From Rhizophagus sp. LPA8_4_AMF (lineage: Eukaryota; Glomeromycota; Glomeromycetes; Glomerales; Glomeraceae), in assembly GCA_021464525.1 (NCBI GenBank), contig JADRCO010001180.1:1-21681 (forward strand): a stretch of DNA of 21,681 bases, written 5' to 3'. Made by a program: the position numbers and the translations under genes. The notes beneath the pieces were generated by a model. That model did no database searches. It was not told the origin of the DNA and saw only the letters and a list, made by a program, of their open reading frames with translations. The stretch's first letter is position 1; each line of letters starts with the position of its first letter. Positions 10,421 through 19,607 of the stretch are shown here, piece by piece.

Positions 10421-11559
10421 TTTCTGTATAAAGTGAAAAAAAGCGATTTCTATTTGTACACGGGGTTTTCAAACACGGGTTTCAAAAAAGATAAATTTTT
10501 ACGCTGGTCACTTAATGTTGGCTGGAATTAAATTTAACGAAGAAAAAAAAGATTTGTTAAATAAGTCAAAATGACATTTAAATCCATCTTTGACATCTTA
10601 AGATCAGGCAAAAATATACTTATTGTGCATTTATATAAGTTATATATATCGAGTTTTTTTTACATTACTTTTCGTTATAAGTTAACGTGATACGTGCCGT
10701 GTATATTAAGAAATTACGCAAGATTAAAAATTATAAACAACTAAAGTTGTAAAACTGTTAAACGCTAAGTCGTTATCAATCTATAGAATTAATATCATAG
10801 TTCTTTAGAGTGTAAAAAAATCTTTGAGTGCAAGTTTGATTTGATGAACTCAAGATGCAAAGTATGGTTTAGGTTCTAAAATAAAATAGAAGTTGAAAAC
10901 GACCAAAAACTTTAACCGATTAAAAGCTGATTTTACTGAGAGTCTTAATTTATTAATTATATAATCGATTAATATTAAAAAAACTATATTAAAATTTTTT
11001 GTTTTTTGGCCATTTTGTTTTTACTCATATTTAGTCGTAAAGGTGTCATATTTTTATTAATCCTATATTAAAGCATCAATAAAAAAATTACGTTTGTTAA
11101 AACTTGAGTTTGGAGAACATGGGAACGAAATTACACATATGTGCTGTATTTAATAATTTGACCAGAATTATGATTTGGATAATTTAATCAATTAATATGT
11201 CTTGACCGGTTATTAATTATTTCATTATTCGATTAAGCAATTGATCCCAACCTCTAAATAACAAGAATAACAAGTCAAATTTTTGAGTGGTTATCAACTT
11301 CAAATATTTTAATTCCTTTTTATACTTTCTGTCACATAAGGAATAATTACAAAAAATATATTGCAAAGGAATAATATCCAATGTAGCGTGCATATGTCTC
11401 AATATGTTATCGAATCTATTAAATATATTAATTTTTATTAATAGTTGTTCATCTGTAATAATAAAAGTATCACTAAAAAGGGCTTTTTTACAGCAAACTA
11501 TTTATCAGTCATGATACTTATTTACAAGATGAAATATCAATGGTTGTTATTATTACTTC
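10421..11559. other. Intergenic stretch between the two kinase loci
   Basis: There is no gene or transposon that I can recognise. An imperfect direct repeat (ACACGGGGTTTTCAAACACG, then GGTTTCAAA) sits at 10458-10485. A 61-codon frame on the - strand at 11217-11402 has no recognisable motif and is probably chance. Confidence 0.5.
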
Positions 11560-11868
11560 TTGTAATCAAAATTTATTAATAAAAACTTAACAACTTTTAC
11601 TACAATGTTAATTTTGGCAGAAACATTAATATATATTCCATAATCAAATATCCAAGAATGGCATTATAACATTATCCTCAATCTCTCTTCAAGTTCAAAT
11701 AAGAACAAAAAAATATTAAAACCGAACAAAATTATATCTTATTTATATCCTACATATTTTCATTTTAAGTAAACTGTGTTTAAATACTTTCATCTATAAT
11801 AAAATAATCTATAGTTAATTAAAATTTAATATACTGTATCAATAATATCTATCATACTGATAAAATAA
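11560..11868 (-). repeat. Kinase 3' flank, inverted match to 6195-6480
   Basis: This is the sequence just past the kinase stop codon on the - strand. It shares ordered blocks with 6195-6480 on the + strand: GAACTTGAAGAGAGATTGAG, TTCTTGGATATTTGAT and TTTTTATTAATAAATTTT on the - strand. It is the reference copy for the duplication, being still attached to its gene. Confidence 0.72.
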
Positions 11869-13439
11869 TTAATAACCTTTAGAATTAATATCAAGTTTAG
11901 TGAAAACTATTCTTAAAGAATCTATTAAATTTATATTAGTTGTTAGCATTATAAAATTAATTTAACCTTTATATGAAGTTACATATGTTACCTGAATATT
12001 TTACTCCAAGTAAATCATCATTATTGTCTGTATTTTTTGGCTCTGGAAGACTTTTAAAATCTAAAAGTCTACTTGTATAAACTGCTTGAGGATGTGTCTT
12101 ATATGAGAGTGTACTAGTAGATGATAATGGTGACTGGACCATTGAAGATGACTTATTGTTAATTTCATCTGCTTCTTCGATTTGTTTATGGATTACAGAA
12201 TCTTCTTTATTCAAATTCATCAATAAATCAAAAGGTAACTCAACTAACTTGTCTACTTTAGGTCGTTTTGAAGGGCCTGCATTCCAGCATTGATTAATCA
12301 TATCAATAATTAGTTGAGGAATTTCATAATTAGATTTAGGTCTTAACCCTTGACAAATTTTCATTGCTAAAAATTCATCATGAGCTATATCATGATAAGG
12401 AGGCAAACCTGTACAAATTTCATATGCAATAATTCCAAATGCATAAATATCACTTGCTTGAGTATATTCTTTTCCTCTTAAAACTTCAGGAGCTACATAT
12501 GGTAATACTCCATATATTTTTTTATGACTACTTTGAAGAATCTTTACATTTGCTGGTTGGCATAATCCCAAATCAGTAATAAAAGCACCATGACCAAAAT
12601 CGCTTAATATATTGCCACAATGAAGATCATGATGAATTAATCCACTATTTTGAATATCCTCAAGGCCAATTGAAAAACGATATAAGATATTTAACTTATC
12701 CTTCCAACCTAATGAATTAAAATTATTGTTTAAATATTTTCTTAAACTGCCTTTTTTTAAATCCATTACTATCATAAAATTATTTGTTTTTGGATCTTTA
12801 GTAATACCAAAACAACGAACTATCCATGAATGACTACGTGCTAAAATATGTGACTCAACCTAAAAGAAAACATAGTTAGTTTATATTTATAAAGGCTAAT
12901 TATACTAAAAATTTATAGGAAAATATCTTACTTCTTTCAAAAATTCAGAAATCATATCTTGTGATTTATATAAACTTTTTAAAGCAACTTCTATTTTATC
13001 ATGTCTTTCCAATTGTTTATTATTATAATTCATTTTTATATCCATCTTTCCAAGCTGCTTTGAAAATAGTTCCAAATCCCCCTTTCGCTAAATATACAAC
13101 TTCTTCAAATTTATCATATTCAATCCATTCTATAGTAACTGACCGACAGTTTTTAGCTTTTAATTGAGCTTTTTGAATAAATTCATCAATGTCATGATTT
13201 CCACTTGTCCAATTATTGAAATTTTGTTGAAAACGTTTAGAATTACATGACCGACAATAATAATCATCAGTATTAGGCTGCTTACATATTCCACACAAAC
13301 CATATTTTTTATAATGCTCTTATAATTCTTTTTCTGTTATTAATTTATTAATTAACGATTTTTGTTCTTCAGTCATGAGATAACTATTAAAATCTTTTAT
13401 TTGCCCAATTACATCATCACTAAGTTTAATTTCATCCAT
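11869..13439 (-). pseudogene. Three-exon TKL-type protein kinase with stop at codon 40
   Basis: Exons are 13439-12932, 12859-11992 and 11921-11869. Introns of 72 and 70 bp have GTAAGA/TTTTAG and GTAACA/TAATAG ends; the second has a TGCTAAC branch word. Phases agree across both junctions and the last exon ends DSLRIVFTKLDINSKGY. The ATG at 13439 opens MDEIKLSDDV, but TAA at 13322-13320 (codon 40) cuts it. Then come C49-x2-C52-x9-C62-x2-C65 with NSKRFQ, the Gly loop AKGGFGTIF, and a one-base excess in the A-run (+ strand T-run 13033-13037). Next are VALKSL (ATP Lys), HHDLHCGN (12611-12634; catalytic Asp), DLG in place of DFG (12566-12574), PYVAPEVLRG, and a C-lobe ending with a Ser/Asn-rich tail. 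Without the two defects it would be 475 residues, and the C-lobe looks functional. An ATG at 13033 in the shifted frame could give a 340-residue form lacking the zinc module and Gly loop. Sequencing or assembly errors are an alternative. Confidence 0.9.
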
Positions 13440-13616
13440 TTAATGAATTATTTATCAAATAAAGGAATATGTTCAAAAAAAAAAAGAAAAATAGTGATGA
13501 AACATTATTTATTCCGGGAAATGGTAAATTTTATTCCGACGTGCAATGATTTTATGATCGGCAACAAAACTATCAAAAAAGGACTAGTAGTTAAAATACA
13601 CTAAATAAAACAATTT

Positions 13617-13622
13617 CACGTG
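13617..13622. promoter_or_regulatory. CACGTG palindrome upstream of kinase
   Basis: CACGTG within TTTCACGTGCGTG lies 178 bp upstream of the kinase ATG. It is the classic E-box bound by bHLH factors in fungi. Being a single hexamer, it is only suggestive. Two more occur at 18312 and 18427. Confidence 0.35.
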
Positions 13623-13678
13623 CGTGATTTCATTACATTATTTAAACATTTTATGTATATCGTTCATTACTTATAAAA

Positions 13679-13700
13679 AATAAATAAATAAATAAATAAA
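13679..13700. repeat. AAAT microsatellite
   Basis: About five units of AAAT/TAAA followed by an A-run. It lies within the kinase 5' flank and is absent from the inverted copy near 8.5 kb. Confidence 0.8.
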
Positions 13701-13714
13701 AAATAGAAATTTTA

Positions 13715-14115
13715 TCGGTAAGGAAAAATTTATCATATTCAATTAACTCTAAAAAGTTAATGTTTAGCCAAGAGATAATTTGTAAATTTGAAAGCTTTTA
13801 AAGTAATAATGAAAAATAATTGTGATTTTCATTTCTCCATTCTTTTGGTCAAAATATATAGAAATACTTTAATTTTCAGTAATATGGATTGATATCATAC
13901 TTTTAAATAATATGTCGTCATAGAAAAAATTTTCACTAAATTCATAAATTAATAATTATTGTTTGGCCTGACTTTTTTTGCATTTCTTAACATGACAACA
14001 AATATAATAAATGCTTCAAGATAACAGTATGATAAATTCTGTTGATAATTTTATTTTTCAAAAAATTCGCATTGAAAGATTTGTTGAAATTTTTTAAAAT
14101 AGAATATAACTTTTT
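13715..14115 (-). repeat. Kinase 5' flank, inverted match to 8105-8480
   Basis: This lies 0.28-0.68 kb upstream of the kinase start and matches the reverse complement of 8105-8480 over its whole length, as described there. Conservation of a non-coding flank shows segmental duplication of the locus rather than retroposition. The remaining upstream 100 bp (14116-14210) shows no clear match. Confidence 0.78.
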
Positions 14116-14210
14116 TGGTTAAAATACACAATATCTTATAATATACATATTCGATTATAGTAAATAATTTCTAAAAAAAAACTTCTGCTGATCGCTCAGT
14201 CCATTGTAAG

Positions 14211-14736
14211 GTCAGACCTAGGGATGGCAATGGTTGGTCATGGTCAGTCATCGGTCAGTCATACTGGTCAAAAACCTTTGACTGACCGACCGTTCTGACT
14301 GACCGCTATGGCTGACCATTTGACCAACCATTTGACTGACCGTTTGACCAACCGCTTGACTGATTAATAGTCAAAAATAGGGAAAACAAAATAAAAAAAG
14401 TTGCGAAATTTTTTTTATTAAAATACTTAAAAAAAACATTTCACAACGTTTTTTCAATTACCTTAATAAAATGTTGCAAAAACATTTTTTATTAATAATT
14501 TCATAAAAAAAGAACATTTTCGCATTTTTTTTTAATAAAAAAGTGTGAAAACGTCAAAAACGTTGGTATTGATGATTACTGAATTAAATGGTTGCAGTCA
14601 AACCAGTTGGTCAAACTGTTAATCAAACCATCAGTCAAACAGTCAGTCAGAAGTCTTTGACCAACCGGTATTGGTCATAGTCATAACCGGTCATAACCAG
14701 TCAATGACTGTGACCATTACCATCCCTAGTTGAACC
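14211..14736. mobile_element. hAT-like non-autonomous element with GGTCA repeats
   Basis: The element spans 14219-14728 (510 bp). It starts TAGGGATGGCAATGG and ends CCATTACCATCCCTA, a 15-bp terminal inverted repeat with one mismatch, of the form seen in hAT elements. The 8-bp flanks are GTCAGACC (14211-14218) and GTTGAACC (14729-14736). They agree at five of eight positions and the three differences are all transitions, which fits an aged 8-bp target duplication. About 150 bp inside each end is packed with GGTCA/TGACC and GACTGACC words, mostly one way on the left and the other way on the right. The middle is A/T-rich and has no transposase. Confidence 0.82.
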
Positions 14737-15637
14737 CCACAGTATTACCTGTCAGTCATAAAGACAGTGCCACAAGGGTCGATTACAATTGCTAACAAAT
14801 CAAATTTATTAATAAAATGCGAGTTCAAACAATTCAAATTAATAACCAATTTTCCCAAAAATAATTTTCTAAATCTAAAAATCTTCTTAAATAAAATGAA
14901 CACCAGCTCCTTAAATATAAAAAAAATCCCAAAGTTCCCAAATTCATAAAATTTTCTAGCTCCTTAACAAATAAACAATAAACCTGTTTTTCCAAGAAAT
15001 TTCTAGGTGGCTGTGCAATAAAAGAATCTTACAAGTCAAGTATTTGCTAAAAATAGATTTCTCTAACTTTCCAAAGCGGCTGTGGGTTATAATAAAATCT
15101 GTTTGATAACAAATTTTCTTCAAAATAATTTTCCAAGAAAAATCTTTTCTCGTAACTATATTTTTCAATGATAAAAATAAGAAAAGAAAAAGAAAAGAAG
15201 TAAATCTCTCCAAGAATAGTTTAGCTTTGTTATAGAGGTTAACATATAATAAAATACATTTTTAAAAGTAAACACCTAATTTAATTATAATGCTGATCCC
15301 TCCAAATAATGCTGCGCATTATGTAAGTCCAGTCTCTACACCATAAATTTTTGCTTAAGAAAAACTGATAAAAATAGCTGGTACATACAGTATGATAAAA
15401 AAAGCTCAAAATAATAAAGGATGGAATCTTGTTTAATGTGAAGAAAGTTTAGTTTGAAGTTCTTTGAAGAGACTAGCGCCTTTCTTTAATGCAAGGTTCA
15501 AATAAATCAGATGTTTTTTGGTAAGAGACTATGAAAGAAGTATAGATAAAATCTTTCTGAAAAATATGAAGAAGCCAGAACTTCTTAAGTCAATAGCAAG
15601 AATTTAAAATTTGTAAAAAAATAGGATATTCTTTTTA
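14737..15637. other. Non-coding stretch with a possible decayed frame
   Basis: No intact gene. From about 15362 to 15610 the + strand carries a frame of some 80 codons with only three internal stops and ordinary amino-acid composition (for example IAGTYSMIKKAQNNKGWNLV, and later LKNMKKPELLKSIARI). It may be the relic of an unknown protein. The word GCGGCTGTG or a variant appears at about 15010 and 15077, each followed by A/T-rich sequence. I recognise nothing else. Confidence 0.3.
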
Positions 15638-16086
15638 CTTGAGATTAAAGCTCTGCATGAGCTGGCTTGAACCAATCTGAGCCAAAATTTGAGCCAGCTC
15701 AGCTCAATTAGAATAAATGAGCCTGGCTTGTACAAGCCAGCTTTGAACTGAGCCAAGCCAAGCTTTAAAGTGGCTTAGCTCAAGCCGGCTCATTTCTGCG
15801 TAATGTTACATGATATTACACAAGATTTCCAAAAAAGGAATTATTTTTGTCAATCATTCTGATCATTTTAATTCTGGCCAGGTTGTAAGAAAAATTTGGC
15901 CTGAGTTATAAATGGAATTTAAAAGTTTGAGCTTACAAGTTGGCTCATAGCTCGTAAGTCAGCTCGAATGAACTGCATTGAAGCTTGGCTTGAATGAGCC
16001 AAGCCAACTTATTACAAGCTGTAGCTCAGCTTAACTTGAGTTACCTAGCTCATGCTGGCTCAAGCCAAACTGGCATTACTTGAGAT
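15638..16086. mobile_element. hAT-like non-autonomous element with GAGCCAGCTC repeats
   Basis: The element spans 15646-16078 (433 bp) and is flanked by identical 8-bp copies of CTTGAGAT (15638-15645 and 16079-16086), the target-site size of hAT transposons. Its ends read TAAAGCTCTG and, from the other side, TAATGCCAGT, so the terminal repeat is short and imperfect. Both subterminal regions are dense in GGCTCA/TGAGCC and GAGCTGGCTTG words in both orientations. There is no coding sequence. The exact target duplication makes this the best-defined element in the window and suggests a fairly young insertion. Confidence 0.85.
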
Positions 16087-16483
16087 ATCTAGAGAATAGG
16101 AAAAGCATGATGCTGTAGTGGTTGTAATTAGCTCTGTCAAGTGTAGCAAAAAACAGAGAAATAGTGTTGAACTACAAAAAAGGAAATGTAACTGAAGGAC
16201 AAATAAAGAATCATATCAGAAAATAAAAAAGAAAAATTAACAGAAAAAGATTGTATTACAATCAGATGTAAGAGGTACAGATTAAAATAGTAAAAATAAA
16301 TTATAGGGTTCAGAAAAAAAGGAACCAGTTAGTTTACCTGATATGTAATATGCGATACTAATTTTACAATATATTAGTATGATTAAAGAAAGATGATATA
16401 ATTCAAGCACTTAAAGGTTTGCTATTGTCAAAAGATCAGGGATAAAATGAATTTATTAACAAAGTTAATGAGGATTTCATGGA
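16087..16483. other. Non-coding stretch with a possible decayed frame
   Basis: No intact gene. A frame from about 16392 reads DDIIQALKGLLLSKDQG, a stop, then NEFINKVNEDFMDKAP, up to the start of the next element. The composition looks protein-like rather than random, but I do not recognise a family. It may belong with the decayed frame at 15362-15610, the 433-bp element having inserted between them. Confidence 0.3.
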
Positions 16484-16650
16484 TAAAGCTCCGAACGGTC
16501 TGGTTTAGTCCGGTTTTAATGAAGATCTGGGACCGATCTGAAAATTCGGTTCGGTTCCGGTTCGGTTTTTTGACTTGGAACTGAAACTGAAACCGAAACT
16601 GAATTTTTAACCCAAACTGAACCGAAATCCGAATCGAATCTAAATCACTA
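16484..16650. mobile_element. hAT-like element fragment with CGGTTC repeats
   Basis: It begins TAAAGCTCCGAACGGTCTGG, which matches the first 20 bases of the element at 15646 at 14 positions, including the first eight. It then carries CGGTTCGGTTCCGGTTCGGT at about 16547-16566 and the inverted words AAACTGAACCGAAATCCGAA at about 16613-16633. No right terminal repeat and no target duplication are visible, so the right end seems lost or degraded. Confidence 0.55.
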
Positions 16651-16740
16651 GAAATAAAAATCGAGTTTGCTAAAAAAAAAATATTATTTAAAAAGAAAAG
16701 TTAAAAAAAAAATGAAAAGATGCATCCTCTTTAAATAAAC

Positions 16741-17280
16741 CTATTGATATTTACCGTCAAAATCCAAATGAAAAGTATATATTAAAAAATAAATAAACGC
16801 TTTAGGAAGACCTGTTCAAAAGGAACCTGCTGTAACTTACTTCAGTCCGAATGGAGAAGAACCGTTTCCTAGAATAAAAAAAATATTAAAGTAAATAAAA
16901 ATAAAAAATATATTGAAGTAAATAAAAATAAATAAAATAAGAAGCTTCTACTTCGCCAAAGCTTACTTTCAAAGTCTGAATAGAGAGAGCGGTGAACTGT
17001 TTTTCCTGGAATAAATTACTAAAAATAAATATAATTATTAAAAAAGTCTCCACTAAAAGTAACTTGCCAAAAATTACCTTCAAAGTCCAAATGGAGAAGA
17101 TCTGTTTGCCTAAAATAAAGAATACTAAGGTAAATAAAAAATAAATAAAAAAATATCTGCCAAGAAACCTGCCAAAATTTACTCTCAGATGTGAGAGACG
17201 ACCCGTTTGAACTGTTTTCCTAAAAATAAACTGCCGGAATTTACCGTCTGAATGTGAGAGGCAAACCGATTACTTAAAAA
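16741..17280. repeat. Degenerate tandem repeat of about 110 bp
   Basis: Five to six diverged copies share the core 'CTGCCAAAATTTAC ... TCCGAATGGAGAAGA ... CGTTTCCTAAAATAAA'. Cores lie near 16752, 16832, 16962, 17072, 17170 and 17236. Spacing varies because A/T-rich filler (AAATAAAT runs) between cores has expanded to different lengths. The last two copies have GTGAGAG in place of GGAGAAG. No open frame persists through the copies. Confidence 0.7.
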
Positions 17281-18426
17281 ATAATAATAAATTTTTTTAT
17301 TTTTTATACCGATCAATAAAAAATAAATTTTTTCTCGTACTTTATTTACTTAACGTGATCGAAAGACCGATCAATTACACTTTTACAAATGTACAAAGTA
17401 ATAACTATCTAAAAACTATTTAAAACTTTGTCTTCACGATATACATGAATGAAAAAAAATTTTGTATCTACTTGGTGCTATCCAGGGCTACCTAGACGCT
17501 TCCAACCACATAAAGTTGTCTCATGTAATAAAACTATAATTATGGTTTCATTAACCTTTTCATTTTACCAAACCCATTTAGCTATACAGATAATTGAATA
17601 AACAAACTCATACGCAGCCAAGCCAGCACCTATCCACATACACTTCCCAAAAGGAATCCCCCCTTCCCCTTGCAAAAAGACCTCTTTTTCTCAGACGAAA
17701 TCCTGAAATCCCATTTTCGGTGAATTAGTTAAGCCTCCCGAAAGTAACATCTAGGTGAGCAGTAATCCCACACTCGTGATAAAAATGGTTTCCTATTTTA
17801 ACATCGCTCAAAATTGTGGGTCAGGTTATATTTAAATTCTATCTAAATTAAAAATTGTGCACGTTAGCCGCATTTTTTTTGTAAAAAACAAAAAAGCAAA
17901 AATAAAAAATTCAAATCTTATTAATAAAAAAATACAAAAAATTTATTTTGTATATATTAAAATATTCAAAATATTACGTTTTATAACAAAAAATATTTTT
18001 TTTACAACTTTAAATACTTCTTGATATTTAACAAAAAATTCAATTTTTTTAAAACTTACAAATTATAGTAAAGTGATAGTTACTAATGAAAAAATCAAAT
18101 ACGAAAATAGATAAATAGTAAATAGTGTGATAAAATAATATTAGAGTTACATTTTACAAATATATATTATTTTTTATTTATAAATTGCGTATTAAGAAAC
18201 TATAAACATAAAATTTTTACATACATAAGCTTCTCCTATTTGTAATTGAGTAAAAACTAAAAAAAACGAAAAAAATTTTCACAAAAAATTATAAATCCCA
18301 TAGTTTTAAAGCACGTGACTAATTAAATAGAAAAAAATTTCCAGAACTTTCCATAATGTAATTCCAACAAAATACGTACGAACGGTGATTGTACGATTAG
18401 TTGTGTTTGTACAATACAACCTTTTT
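17281..18426. other. Intergenic stretch with a more G+C-rich island
   Basis: 17460-17830 is clearly richer in G and C than its surroundings (for example AGGAATCCCCCCTTCCCCTT at about 17650), but has stops in all frames I followed and matches no family I know. It could be an old transposon piece. The rest, 17830-18300, is A/T-rich and appears empty. A CACGTG word occurs at 18312-18317. Confidence 0.4.
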
Positions 18427-18432
18427 CACGTG
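18427..18432. promoter_or_regulatory. CACGTG palindrome before micro-exon locus
   Basis: CACGTGA within TTTTTCACGTGACTTGTAC lies about 40 bp upstream of the first ATG (18470) and 100 bp before the first micro-exon of the next entry. A second copy is 115 bp further upstream. Paired E-box-like sites would suit a promoter, but the downstream gene itself is uncertain. Confidence 0.3.
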
Positions 18433-18469
18433 ACTTGTACATTTATTTATTTGTTTGCCAGCCTTATCC

Positions 18470-19607
18470 ATGATCAAATCATCTCTTTTTTTTAGACGTT
18501 TCTGCAGTTTACCTTGTTAATATTTTAGGTCTTTCGTCCACATTTCGAAAGGTAATATTTTAAAAGACTTAATTAATATTTGTTTTTTTACCCTTTTGCG
18601 CTAACTTTTGTTTTTAACTACCCTTTATTTTTTTCTTTAGGAGCGTACTCTTCTGAACAAATAGACAGGTAATGTGATAGTTTTTTTTTCTTTAGATATT
18701 TTGTTTTGCTTTCGTCTTATTACTAATCTTATCACTGTATTCCTTTTATAGATCTTAAATTTTTCTTTTTATGTGGTCAAAGGTAAATTTTGCTTTCGTT
18801 TGTTACTCTGTTTCTAATTTTCTTTTTTCTTTTTTTTTTTGTTTTTGTTACTTAAAATTTCGTCTCTAATTTCTTTCTTTTTTCTTTTTAGGTCTCCAAG
18901 TTCTTCTGGTTCTGCAGCTGAAGATACTTTTTGTTCTTTAGATTTTCAAGTTGCGGTCAAAGGTACTTTTTCTTTTTCTTTTGTTTTTGTTTCTTTTATT
19001 TCATTTCTTACTAACTTTATTTCATTCTTTCTTTATGGGTTTTGTAATTTTTACTTTTTTGTTCTTTTAAACTCTAATGGTTTTGTTATAATCTTTTCTT
19101 GATCTTTCCTTGATTTTTATGGGGGTTTTCCTTGTTCTTTCCTGGATTCGTACTTGATCTTTTATTAATCTTTATGGGTTCATCCTTGATCTTTATTTCC
19201 CTTTCTTTATTTTCATTCCTTCTTCATTCTCTTGTTCATCATCATCATTCTTTCTTTATTTTCATTCTTTTCTTTTATCCCATTTATTTATTTTTTTCCT
19301 CTTTATTCCCTTTATCCATTCTTTGTTCCCTTTTTATCCCTTTTTTTATATTTTATCCTTTTGTTCCCCTCCTATATCTCTTACTTTATCTTTACTCGTT
19401 TCTTTCCTCCCTTTATTTCTTTTTATTTCTTATTCTTTCGCTTCTATCATTGTTTTTTCATTATTTTTTTGTTGTTATTGTCTCCTTTATTTATCGGTAC
19501 ATTTTACCATTGTAATTCTTTTCATTGTTATCATTATCATTAGGTTACCTTCTTTGTGTCGTGTACTGCTGGTCCTGTTAATTTTAAATAATTATCAAAT
19601 TTTAATT
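18470..19607 (+). other. Candidate micro-exon gene in a pyrimidine-rich tract
   Basis: Short segments are each bounded by a T-rich acceptor ending in AG and by a donor GTAA or GTAC: 18529-18551 (23 bp), 18641-18668 (28 bp), 18752-18782 (31 bp), 18892-18962 (71 bp), and a possible last one from 19544. Two of them end in the same word, GGTCAAAG before GTA. If 18752-18782 is skipped, a frame runs through: FVHISKGAYSSEQIDR in the first two, then SPSSSGSAAEDTFCSLDFQV in the third. With 18752-18782 included, that frame stops. I know no such protein. It may be a small gene, an alternatively spliced non-coding RNA, or chance in a T-rich tract. Between 18970 and 19530 the + strand is almost all C and T, which itself creates acceptor-like sites. 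The long frames there are low-complexity Phe/Leu/Ser runs and are not called. Confidence 0.3.

Noticed and set aside
13023-13298. Independent small zinc-finger protein starting at 13298
   Set aside because: The codon at 13298 is TTG, not a normal eukaryotic start, and the frame is exon 1 of the kinase running back to the ATG at 13439.
12961-13604. + strand frames at 12961-13167 and 13362-13604
   Set aside because: They are antisense to kinase exon 1 or its leader and have no motif.
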